Assembly (NCBI GenBank): GCA_030700225.1
Contig: JAUYJT010000021.1
Coordinates: forward strand, 1 to 32,107
DNA: 32,107 nt
Direction of reading: 5' to 3'
Source: Candidatus Nanopelagicales bacterium
Lineage (GTDB): Bacteria; Actinomycetota; Actinomycetes; S36-B12; GCA-2699445
Part shown: positions 1 through 6,763 of the stretch, piece after piece
Layout of the letters: the number at the start of each line of letters is the position of its first letter
Numbering within the stretch: position 1 is the first letter of the stretch
The notes under the pieces: generated by a model
Told to the model about the DNA's origin: nothing
Seen by the model: only the letters and a program-made list of their open reading frames with translations
Database searches by the model: none
Translations under genes and position numbers: made by a program

Positions 1-140
1 GGCCGTCGCCCATCCTTCGCTACATCCTCACTATGACGACGCACATGAACAACTACATGACGGGGTCCCATGCGGCCATCGCGTCGCTGAAAGATCAGCC
101 CACCGTGACGGCATCATCCTCAGCCAGCCTGGCGGTCAAC
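1..140. repeat. 140-bp dispersed direct repeat, copy 1 (partner at 10362-10500)
   Basis: Bases 1-140 match 10362-10500 in the same orientation with one single-base indel and one substitution. Identity stops abruptly at 140 (10500 in the partner). The left end of this copy lies outside the window. Read on the minus strand, the repeat holds the last 15 codons of an antitoxin-like reading frame and the sequence after its stop. In copy 2 that frame continues upstream into a ribbon-helix-helix-like segment. Here it is joined instead to the N-terminal part of an IS607 tnpB, so this copy is the rearranged one. Confidence 0.9.
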
Positions 141-310
141 ATCCCGTAGCTGCGTTCGGCCGACCGCTGATCTAGTTGCGCCTTCACTACGGCGAGCATG
201 TGGTTGAACGCGAACCTGGCCGCGCCCGCGTGCGAACGAAGCTCACGGATCTGGGATGGGGACGGATCCAGGGCGAAGCGGTACGCCTGCGTCACCGTCT
301 GCGCGCTCAC
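141..310 (-). pseudogene. tnpB: IS607-family TnpB (OrfB), N-terminal fragment
   Basis: The GTG at 310 overlaps the tnpA stop as GTGA, the usual arrangement of tnpA and tnpB in IS607 elements. About 55 residues match the start of actinobacterial TnpB: an AYRFALDPSP-like opening, then RFAFNHMLA and VKAQLDQRSAERSYG. Homology ends at base 141, where the 140-bp repeat begins. The frame then runs on into the antitoxin tail and stops at 95-97. The RuvC-like nuclease core and zinc finger of a full TnpB (about 400 residues) are absent, so this is a dead fragment and the chimeric ORF is an accident of the junction. Confidence 0.8.
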
Positions 311-414
311 GCGGCAGGCTCCCGCTTTGCGCACGCGACAGCGCGCAACGCCCGGTTCCGTGCACTGCGGCGACCGTAAAGACGCGCACACATCGAAGTC
401 AGAACCTCGATCAT

Positions 415-450
415 GTCTCCCCCACCGCCTCTCCGGGGGAGGACCCCCTG
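415..450. repeat. GC-rich palindromic mini-element, copy in tnpA 3' part
   Basis: A short insert of the form GTCTCCCCCACC...GGGGGAGGACCCCC sits inside the tnpA pseudogene. It lengthens the protein by about 12 residues (QGVLPRRGGGG) between DDLV and DMIEVL, where other IS607 TnpA proteins go straight through. It shares the CTCCCCCA start, internal GGGGGAGG and terminal ACCCCC with the copies at 704-750, 3631-3698 and 31537-31622. Confidence 0.7.
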
Positions 451-703
451 GACCAGATCGTCTACCACCTCACCGTCATCCACGACAACAAGGCGGCGGC
501 CCTGCGCCGACCAGGCCGCCTCAACCAGCTCGGTGTTCATCCGGCCCAGCCGGTCACGGTGCTCCACAACCACAACTGTGACATCCGGGTCCGACAAGTA
601 GACGGCGAAGCTTCGGCCGCCGCCCCCTCATCCCCGACCCCACCTCAGTTCCAACACGTGCGACCGCCAGACCTGTACCGGCAGCCCATTGGCTCAGCCG
701 CGC

Positions 704-750
704 GACTCCCCCAGTAGGGGTATCCCCTTTGGGGGAGGGGTACCCCCAGA
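704..750. repeat. GC-rich palindromic mini-element, copy in tnpA catalytic region
   Basis: The 47-bp sequence opens with GACTCCCCCAG and ends with GGGGTACCCCCAGA. It contains two internal hairpins (CCCCAGTAGGGG-like, and CCCCTTTGGGG). It interrupts tnpA between the codons for DLDR and ARLSQW and throws the reading frame out. It is in the same orientation as the copies at 3631 and 31537. Confidence 0.8.
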
Positions 751-1106
751 CGATCCAGATCCGAGCGCTGGTCGTGGGAGGACACCCGCGCATACAAGCC
801 CAACTCCCACACTCGATCCGAGGAACCATCACGACCAGGATCGTCCCCGAATCAGTCCGCACGAAAGGAACCGGCATGCGGTCACCTCGAACCCAACGCC
901 ACGCGGTCTGATAGTGAACCCCACTCGCGGTGGCCCACTCGGACAACCTCATAACCGCAGAGCAGTACAGATGTACGGCGATACGTGATGAAACACCCCT
1001 GAACAGCTCACGGACCCCTCTGCGTGTTGAAGATCGAGTTGAGTCGCCAATCGCACGATCGGCACGATCGGCTTCCATGCCCTGGTCCTACTACGCTTCG
1101 GGAGCG

Positions 1107-3134
1107 ATGAGTACTCCGCGCGAACCATCTTCCCCGGACCCCGGTCTCGGCCGCCCGGGAGGACTTGTTCCGCCTCCGACGTTGCTCGGAGCGTTCGGCA
1201 TCTGCGATGTGGAGCCGACTGTCGAGTCCGGGCGCAGGCCCGCGAAGGCAGTCGTCGACGAGACCTTGCGGTTCGCGGCAACAGCGTCCCGCGGGGGCCG
1301 AGAGGCGCTCGGGGTCGAAGTCGTCTTCCACTCACCGACCGGAGAGACCCACCGCGCGACGCTGAGCCCGGACGGAGATGGTCTGGACCGCTGGCATGTC
1401 GACCACAAACTCGGCGAACCCGGCGACTGGACGTTCGACATCGAGGCGTGGAACGACCCGGCGGCGACCTGGCGCCGACGAGCGGCGATCAAGATCCCCG
1501 CCGGATCAGACGTCGAGCTTGAGCTGGAGGAAGGCGCACGCCTGCTGGAGCGGATCGCGGATTCCCTTCCCCAGGAATCGCGGCACGCACGGAATTTGAT
1601 CTCAGCCAGCATCACCGCGCTCAGAGACTCGCGCAGACCCGGCGAGGCGAGACTCGCGGTGGCGCTGGCCGAGGACGTTTCCGAGCTTCTAGCCGCGCAC
1701 CCAATCCGACAGCAGCTATCACGCAGCGGACCGTGGCCGATACGCGTCGAGCGCGCGAGGGCTCTGTTCGGATCGTGGTACGAGATGTTTCCGCGCAGTG
1801 AGGGCGCGCGCTTGAGGCCGCCGCGATCGGGCAACTTCAAGTCCGCCACCAAGCGGCTCCCCGCGATAGCGGCTATGGGCTTCGACGTCGTGTACCTGCC
1901 CCCGATCCATCCGATCGGCCGCACACATCGCAAGGGGCGCAACAACGCGCTCAAGGCCGGGCCGGAAGACCCCGGTTCGCCTTGGGCTGTCGGAAGCACC
2001 GATGGGGGCAACGACGCCATCCACCCGGACCTGGGAACCTTCGCCGATTTCGACGCGTTCGTCGCCCGGGCGTCCAAGCTCGGACTCGAAGTGGCGATCG
2101 ACCTTGCCCTGCAGACCTCACCGGACCATCCCTGGGTCAAGCGCCACCCTGAGTGGTTCACAACACGCGCGGACGGCAGCGTCGCCTACGCCGAGAATCC
2201 GCCCAAGAAGTACGAGGACATCTACCCGCTGAACTTCTGCGACGACCCGGAAGGCCTCTACGCCGAGATCGTGCGAATCGTGCGCCTTTGGATGAGCCAC
2301 GGCATCCGCATCTTCCGCGTCGATAACCCGCACACGAAACCACTGTGGCTGTGGGACAGGTTGATCGGCGACATCAACGCCACTGACCCCGACGTTCTGT
2401 TCCTCGGCGAGGCGTTCACTGGGCCGCCCATGATGCGTGCGCTTGCCGCCGTCGGCTTCCAGCAGTCGTACACGTACTTCACCTGGCGCACGGCGAAGCC
2501 GGAGCTGACCGAGTACCTGACGGAGCTGAGCGGACCCGCCGCCGCCTACATGCGGCCCAACTTCTTCGTCAACACCCCCGACATCCTCCACGCCTTCCTG
2601 CAGACCGGCGGCCCGCCAGCGTTCGCGATCCGCGCGACGCTCGCGGCGATGATGTCGCCCTCGTGGGGGATGTACTCCGGCTTCGAGCTGTTCGAACACG
2701 TGCCAATCCGCCCAGGCACGGAGGAGTATTTGGACAGCGAGAAGTACCAGTACCGGCCACGGGACTGGGCGGCGGCCCAGAACTCTGGGGAAACGCTCAT
2801 CGAGTACATCACTGTGTTGAACCGACTGCGGCGCGAACACCCGGCCCTGCGGTACTTGCGCAACATCCGGTTCCATCACGTCGACGACTCCGACGTGATC
2901 GCATTCTCCAAGACCGACGGCGACGATCAGGTCATCGTCGTCTGCACGCTCAACCCGTTCGACACGCGCGAGACCACGATGTGGCTCGATATGCCCGCTC
3001 TGGGCCGCGACTGGCATGACACTCTCGAAGTCACCGACGAGATCAGCGGCGCGGAATGGACCTGGCGCCAAAACGTGTACTTGAGGCTTGATCCCAACGA
3101 GCGTGTCGCCCACGTGGTGCGCGTGAAGAAGTAG
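1107..3134 (+). CDS. glgE: alpha-1,4-glucan:maltose-1-phosphate maltosyltransferase GlgE
   Basis: GlgE adds maltosyl units from maltose-1-phosphate to the non-reducing end of alpha-1,4-glucans in the cytoplasm. The 675-residue product has the family N-domain (DVEP...GRRPAKAVVDET, residues 22-45) followed by the GH13_3 barrel. With ATG 1107 the nucleophile is Asp406 (IFRVDNPHTKP) and the acid/base is Glu435 (FLGEAF). The block DLALQTSPDHPWVKRHPEWF and the C-terminal beta domain are also present, so the gene looks complete. Start choice is uncertain: ATG 1107 has GGGAG only 2 bases upstream and ATG 1077 has no Shine-Dalgarno; 1107 gives about the usual family length. treS and maltokinase, the usual neighbours, are absent, and glgB lies 10.4 kb downstream on the same strand. 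A decayed copy of the glgE 3' end lies at 3544-3738. Confidence 0.95.
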   Translation: MSTPREPSSPDPGLGRPGGLVPPPTLLGAFGICDVEPTVESGRRPAKAVVDETLRFAATASRGGREALGVEVVFHSPTGETHRATLSPDGDGLDRWHVDHKLGEPGDWTFDIEAWNDPAATWRRRAAIKIPAGSDVELELEEGARLLERIADSLPQESRHARNLISASITALRDSRRPGEARLAVALAEDVSELLAAHPIRQQLSRSGPWPIRVERARALFGSWYEMFPRSEGARLRPPRSGNFKSATKRLPAIAAMGFDVVYLPPIHPIGRTHRKGRNNALKAGPEDPGSPWAVGSTDGGNDAIHPDLGTFADFDAFVARASKLGLEVAIDLALQTSPDHPWVKRHPEWFTTRADGSVAYAENPPKKYEDIYPLNFCDDPEGLYAEIVRIVRLWMSHGIRIFRVDNPHTKPLWLWDRLIGDINATDPDVLFLGEAFTGPPMMRALAAVGFQQSYTYFTWRTAKPELTEYLTELSGPAAAYMRPNFFVNTPDILHAFLQTGGPPAFAIRATLAAMMSPSWGMYSGFELFEHVPIRPGTEEYLDSEKYQYRPRDWAAAQNSGETLIEYITVLNRLRREHPALRYLRNIRFHHVDDSDVIAFSKTDGDDQVIVVCTLNPFDTRETTMWLDMPALGRDWHDTLEVTDEISGAEWTWRQNVYLRLDPNERVAHVVRVKK

Positions 3135-3193
3135 GAGCTTGGAGCAGCCGGGTTCGTCAGACGATACTTAGCCCGTCCCCTGGTCCAGGACAA

Positions 3194-3534
3194 GCAGGTC
3201 ACGCCGCATACAGCATCTTGGCCTCTGAGAGAACTCTCGACGCCAATCGCGGGTGAAGCCCCCGACGGGCCACTAGGTCCACTGGCCGACCGAAGATCTC
3301 ACCGAGCTCCCGCGCGACTTCCTCGATATCCCAGCCCAGCGAGGAGTCGGGAGCCAGGGAGTAGAGCACGTCCACGTCACTGGTGGGACCGGCTGTACCG
3401 CGCGCAACGGATCCGAACACCGCTACTTCGCTCAGACCGTAACGCTGGCATACGTCAGCCAGGGCGTCGCAGTCCACAGCCAGGTCCATGGCTCCGATGC
3501 TAGCCGCGAACTCAACCGGAGACGCCGCTTCGGT
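3194..3534. repeat. 340-bp direct repeat carrying an MNT gene, copy 1
   Basis: This stretch matches 6398-6737 in the same orientation with scattered substitutions and one-base indels (roughly 93% by eye). The match starts at GCAGGTCACGCC, just after the MNT stop codon, and runs past the start codon to GACGCCGCT. Both boundaries are sharp against unrelated flanks. Recombination between the copies would remove the two envelope genes lying between them. Confidence 0.9.
3199..3489 (-). CDS. MNT-type minimal nucleotidyltransferase (antitoxin-like), copy 1
   Basis: This 96-residue protein belongs to the pol-beta-like minimal nucleotidyltransferase family (MNT, as in MntA). The signature GSVARG occupies residues 26-31, the catalytic pair Asp38-x-Asp40 follows (SDVDVL), and a third acidic residue is Asp71 in PVDLV. 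In known HEPN/MNT toxin-antitoxin pairs the MNT protein AMPylates and silences a HEPN ribonuclease. No HEPN gene (Rx4-6H motif, about 110-140 residues) is next to this copy, so it is an orphan. It differs from the copy at 6403-6693 by about five residues. The start is the ATG before DLAVDCDAL; the ORF is open further upstream but that part is absent from the second copy's gene. Its activity and partner are unknown. Confidence 0.85.
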   Translation of the reverse strand: MDLAVDCDALADVCQRYGLSEVAVFGSVARGTAGPTSDVDVLYSLAPDSSLGWDIEEVARELGEIFGRPVDLVARRGLHPRLASRVLSEAKMLYAA

Positions 3535-3872
3535 ATAGGCATTCGGCCCTGCGGTACTTGCGCAACATCGGGTTTCTGGGCCGCATCGACCCGCTAAGGT
3601 CGCTAAGAACGCGAATTCCTGGCCTGTAGCGACTCCCCCAGTTGGGGTCTCCCTCCCCCGCAAGCGGGGGGACCCCCACTGGGGAAGGGGTACCCCCCTT
3701 ACGGGCAGATTCCAGGGCGCGGAATGGACCTGGTGCCAGGCAGGGGCGCCCGACTCAAGCCACGTCGTCTAAGAACGCTCAGGCCAATCAGCGGAAGGCC
3801 ACCTGGCAGCGACGCCGGGGAGCGTCAACGCATCAGCTCCCCGACGTCACCGCCGTCACCTGGGCTGGGCGG
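3490..3872. other. Gene-free interval with decayed glgE 3' duplicate and palindromic element
   Basis: No credible gene is present. Three blocks match the 3' part of glgE in the same order and strand: 3544-3569 equals 2842-2867 (26/26), 3576-3585 equals 2999-3008 (10/10), and 3716-3738 matches 3048-3070 (22/23). They are the remains of a partial duplication of the glgE tail. The palindromic element at 3631-3698 lies between the second and third blocks. The remainder, to 3872, shows nothing I recognise. Confidence 0.8.
3631..3698. repeat. GC-rich palindromic mini-element, intergenic copy
   Basis: The 68-bp element begins GACTCCCCCAGTTGGGG, has a central hairpin CTCCCCCGCAAGCGGGGGGA, and ends GGGGTACCCCCC. 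It follows the same plan as the copies at 415, 704 and 31537 but lies within the decayed glgE duplicate rather than in a transposase gene. Confidence 0.85.
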
Positions 3873-4622
3873 CTATGTGGCCCGGTCGATGTCCCCCCGC
3901 ACCGCGCCAACTTCCTGCGCAACCAACTCAGAGTCCACAATGTTCGCGGGAGGCTCAACACCCAGGAGATAGGTGCCTAGCACTTCCAGGTGCTCGGAGA
4001 TCTCGTCAGCATCCTTACCGAAGTCACCTCGCTCGGCGTCGAATCGCTCGGTCGCCACTTGGAGGGCGCCCCAAGCGTCCTGGTACTCGATCTCCATCTT
4101 CATCTCGCCGCCGACGACCGCTTCTTCGTACTCGCCCCCGACAATGCCGAGCAAGTTGGCGACCACAGCGCCGCGGAACGCCGCGGTGTTCCTGATGTCA
4201 TCGGGCACGAGCACGGTCTCGGCAGTCCCAAGGATCTTCCAGCCCTGCTCGAATGATGCCTTCAACTCAGCGACGGGAGCGCCGGCGAGGACGAGGTCCT
4301 TGGACTCCTTCAGCGACGTCCTCAGTTCGGCGGTCAGTGCCGCGTCCTGCGAGCGCAAGCTCCGTGACAGGGAGAAGAAGATCTCCTCCGCCGGATGACC
4401 GGCGTGCTTGCTCGCCTTCGCCGCCTGGTCTTGCTCATAAAGGCGCAGCGATGCGAGCTGGTGGGCCCGGATCATCGCCAGCTGCGATGCTCCCTCGACC
4501 TGCTCAGGAGACGCGCTCGGGGTCTGCGGCTCGCTACTCCCCCCGCCGCACCCGGCGAGGGCCGCCGCGAGGGCGAGCGGGGCGATCACTACCGCGATCG
4601 TGGACGTTCGGTGTCTTCTCAT
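3873..4622 (-). CDS. Putative iron-linked lipoprotein
   Basis: This 249-residue exported lipoprotein has a charged N-terminus (MRRHRT), a hydrophobic stretch and a lipobox Leu22-Ala-Gly-Cys25 followed by a Gly/Ser linker. The rest is mostly helical. Residues 163-190 (GGEYEEAVVGGEMKMEIEYQDAWG) resemble the periplasmic N-domain of FTR1-type iron permeases. His76-Pro-Ala-Glu79 has the HxxE form seen in imelysin/EfeO metal sites. Both resemblances are from memory and weak. A GGAGG lies 9 bases before the ATG. It follows the membrane protein gene at 4685-6178 by 62 bases on the same strand and is probably in one transcript with it, behind the iron box at 6184-6202. An envelope iron-handling role is an inference. 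Confidence 0.75.
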   Translation of the reverse strand: MRRHRTSTIAVVIAPLALAAALAGCGGGSSEPQTPSASPEQVEGASQLAMIRAHQLASLRLYEQDQAAKASKHAGHPAEEIFFSLSRSLRSQDAALTAELRTSLKESKDLVLAGAPVAELKASFEQGWKILGTAETVLVPDDIRNTAAFRGAVVANLLGIVGGEYEEAVVGGEMKMEIEYQDAWGALQVATERFDAERGDFGKDADEISEHLEVLGTYLLGVEPPANIVDSELVAQEVGAVRGDIDRAT

Positions 4623-4684
4623 CTATCCATACCTCCATAGTCAGCTAGTTGTTGTCTGCCGTCGATTGGTCGCCGCGGTATCGC

Positions 4685-6178
4685 CTATCCGTTGGCCTCG
4701 GAGAGGAGCCATAGCGCTAGGACGGTGAAGCCGACCATCATCGCGAGCATCCAGCACTGAGAGCGCAGGGCAGCTCGAGCTCGGCCGTAGATGACCAGCG
4801 CCCGGTCGTGAGCGAGGATCAGAGCCGCGACGTGACCGGCCACGACCAGGGCGATCTGCGCGTACCAGATCGTTGTCGCTCCGAACAGGCTGTGGTCGAT
4901 CGCGCCTCCAGCAGTGCCGAAGTAGTAAATCCCGTTATCGAGAGGAACGGAGGCGAGGAACACGATTCCTTGTCCCTGATAGAGAAGCAAAGTCAGGTAG
5001 TGGGCGCCCACGTAGGCGAGCGCGATCGGCACAAGCGAAGGCGCGAATTCGCGCGCGAGCTGCCGGATGCCGGGCGGCCCACAGACCCAACGCGCCCCGG
5101 CCAGCGCGAGGTAGTAGAAGGCGAGAACAAGCAGGACCGCAGCGATGAGTCCGACACCGATCGCCAACTGGGTAGCCGGAGTAGGTCCAAGCCCTAGGGT
5201 CTGCCACGCCTTCTGTAACTGCGGAAGGACCTCGATCCCCATCGGACCTTCGCTAGCCCCGTCGAAGCTGACCGAACCGACCATCACTGCCAGCAGGAAC
5301 GGCAAGCCTGGGACCGCCGTCATCATCGCCAGCCCGGCCAACGGAGTTCGAAGGCCCAGTCTTTCGCCCCGCCGCTCGAATACGGAGATCCGGGAGAAGA
5401 GATTGAAGTAGACCGAGAACGCTTCGCCGCGATCGCTCCATGCCTCGATCCCGAACAGCCACATCGCCGCGAACGTCACGACTGAGTAGCCGGTGACAGC
5501 CAAGGCGATGGTCCTCGGTTCGGTCCCTCCTGAGACGGCCAACTCCAACACCGCGAAACCGCCCAGACCCGCCGCCGCTGGCCAATACCCGAGCCTGGCC
5601 GGGTATGCGAACGGGGCTTTCAGCTTCCTCCCGGCGATACGGCTAGCTCCCCAGGCCATGGCCCGGCTTATCGCGCGCCAGGGGTTTAGGGTCCGGAACA
5701 CGTCTCCGAACAGGGCGCTGACTAGGACGAGCCCCACCCAGAAGATCACGTAGACGAACGTCGGGGCGAAGTTGTGCTCGACCGACTGGCGCCCAACGAA
5801 GCCACTCCAAAGCACGACTAGTAGCAGCCCCGTGCCGAAGGCGCCCACGACGACGTCCGTTACAGGACCCGTCACCACACGGCTCACAACCGCTGGCAGC
5901 GGTCTCCAGCGTTCCTCCGCGAGCTTCGGCTTCGACCACATGGCACCGAGGAGAACGAATGACACCACCAGCACTAGGGCCGCCGCCCAACCGAACAGCC
6001 ACTGCGGTATCGGGGGGTCGACCTTGTCGAAGAAGCCGTGCGCGGCGGCCGGTGCGCTGGAGGCCGCTACCAGCGAGACGGCAGCCATGGCCACGACCCA
6101 GGCTAGGCGCCGCTTCGCTCCTGCTGGTCGAACAACAGCTCGAGCCGACCTCGCACACGGGATTCTCACCAGGATCAC
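4685..6178 (-). CDS. Polytopic membrane protein of the 'fenitrothion hydrolase'-named family
   Basis: The 497-residue protein has a Sec-type N-terminus (RRLAWVVAMAAVSLVAASSAPAAAHG) and about ten hydrophobic segments. The exported start, AHGFFDKVDPPIPQWLFGWAAALVLVVSF, matches a widespread actinobacterial family often labelled fenitrothion hydrolase (FedB); I see no hydrolase motif and do not trust that name. The chosen GTG at 6178 has no Shine-Dalgarno but lies 6 bases after a TACCAT -10-like hexamer on the minus strand, so a leaderless transcript is plausible; an internal start nearer 6088 is possible. The DtxR/IdeR-like box overlaps this promoter. The next gene, 62 bases on, is a lipoprotein. 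Flanking MNT repeats suggest the pair arrived or can be lost as a unit. Confidence 0.8.
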   Translation of the reverse strand: MILVRIPCARSARAVVRPAGAKRRLAWVVAMAAVSLVAASSAPAAAHGFFDKVDPPIPQWLFGWAAALVLVVSFVLLGAMWSKPKLAEERWRPLPAVVSRVVTGPVTDVVVGAFGTGLLLVVLWSGFVGRQSVEHNFAPTFVYVIFWVGLVLVSALFGDVFRTLNPWRAISRAMAWGASRIAGRKLKAPFAYPARLGYWPAAAGLGGFAVLELAVSGGTEPRTIALAVTGYSVVTFAAMWLFGIEAWSDRGEAFSVYFNLFSRISVFERRGERLGLRTPLAGLAMMTAVPGLPFLLAVMVGSVSFDGASEGPMGIEVLPQLQKAWQTLGLGPTPATQLAIGVGLIAAVLLVLAFYYLALAGARWVCGPPGIRQLAREFAPSLVPIALAYVGAHYLTLLLYQGQGIVFLASVPLDNGIYYFGTAGGAIDHSLFGATTIWYAQIALVVAGHVAALILAHDRALVIYGRARAALRSQCWMLAMMVGFTVLALWLLSEANG

Positions 6179-6183
6179 CCAGG

Positions 6184-6202
6184 TATGGTAAGGCTTGCCT
6201 TA
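6184..6202. promoter_or_regulatory. DtxR/IdeR-type iron box
   Basis: TATGGTAAGGCTTGCCTTA matches the DtxR/IdeR consensus TWAGGTWAGSCTWACCTWA at 17 of 19 positions. It lies within a perfect 8-bp inverted repeat with a 2-bp centre (GGTAAGGC/GCCTTACC, 6187-6204). It sits directly before the GTG start at 6178, overlapping the likely -10 element, so iron-loaded repressor would block transcription of the membrane-protein/lipoprotein pair. The match is seen in the sequence; the regulation is inferred. Confidence 0.8.
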
Positions 6203-6397
6203 CCGCCCACTTCCCACAGCCCCCTTCGCGACCAACGACTCCCAGGCTGCGGCAACCATCGAGAGCTGGCGGCACTGGGAGTCCAATGGCGTCACAGTGG
6301 TCGATAGCCTCTCCGGCAGTGACGAAACAGTCAGGGCTACTCGCCTTCCATCCCTTCCGCCCTGGCGGTCAGTTGATCGCGGTGTTGTGGCTGATCT

Positions 6398-6737
6398 GCA
6401 GGTCACGCCGCATACAGCATCTTGGCCTCTGATAGAACTATCGACGCCAAGCGCGGGTGAAGCCCCCGACGGGCCACTAGGTCCACAGGCCGACCGAAGA
6501 TCTCACCAAGTTCCCGCGCGACTTCTTCGATGTCCCAGCCCAGCGAGGAGTCGGAAGCCAGGGAGTAGAGCACGTCTACGTCACTGGTGGGATCGGCTGT
6601 CCCGCGCGCAACGGATCCGAACACCGCGACTTCGGTCAGGCCGTAACGCTGGCAGACGTCAGCCAGGGCGTCGCAGTCCACGGCCAGGTCCATGCTCCGA
6701 TGCTAGTCGCGAACTCCACCGCAGACGCCGCTACGGC
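6398..6737. repeat. 340-bp direct repeat carrying an MNT gene, copy 2
   Basis: This is the partner of 3194-3534, in the same orientation. The repeats bracket about 2.9 kb that holds the iron-box operon. Confidence 0.9.
6403..6693 (-). CDS. MNT-type minimal nucleotidyltransferase (antitoxin-like), copy 2
   Basis: This 96-residue near-twin of the gene at 3199-3489 keeps every catalytic feature: GSVARG at residues 26-31, Asp38-x-Asp40 and Asp71. The substitutions I see are Ser20 to Thr, Gly34 to Asp, Pro47 to Ser and a change near residue 86 (Arg to Ile). Retention of all active-site residues in both copies suggests selection or a recent duplication. There is no neighbouring HEPN toxin: the lower-coordinate flank is the iron-box promoter of the membrane-protein operon, and the other flank is the end of the SEC-C protein gene. 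Function beyond nucleotidyl transfer is unknown. Confidence 0.85.
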   Translation of the reverse strand: MDLAVDCDALADVCQRYGLTEVAVFGSVARGTADPTSDVDVLYSLASDSSLGWDIEEVARELGEIFGRPVDLVARRGLHPRLASIVLSEAKMLYAA

Positions 6738-6763
6738 AAGAGCACGCCGCCTCGTCCCGTCCG

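Larger units (their letters stand above)
307..952 (-). pseudogene. tnpA: IS607-family serine recombinase TnpA, multiply disrupted
   Basis: All parts of an IS607 TnpA are present in order but in different frames. From ATG 952 there is a MerR-like helix-turn-helix (RLSEWATASGVHYQTAWRW). The catalytic-serine block (LYARVSSHDQRSDLDR) lies near 810-755 in another frame. The block ARLSQWAAGTGL to RRPKLRRLL follows, then, after another shift, VVVVEHRDRLGRMNTELVEAA and the C-terminal DMIEVLTSMCARLYGRR to the stop at 307-309. One palindromic element (704-750) interrupts the gene just after the catalytic block. A second (415-450) adds 12 codons in frame between DDLV and DMIEVL. The serine recombinase cannot be made from this copy. 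Confidence 0.85.

Noticed and set aside
1091-3113. Long minus-strand ORFs (up to 356 residues) opposite glgE
   Set aside because: They are Ser/Arg/Ala-rich shadows of a complete, well-matched GlgE on the other strand, with no family features.
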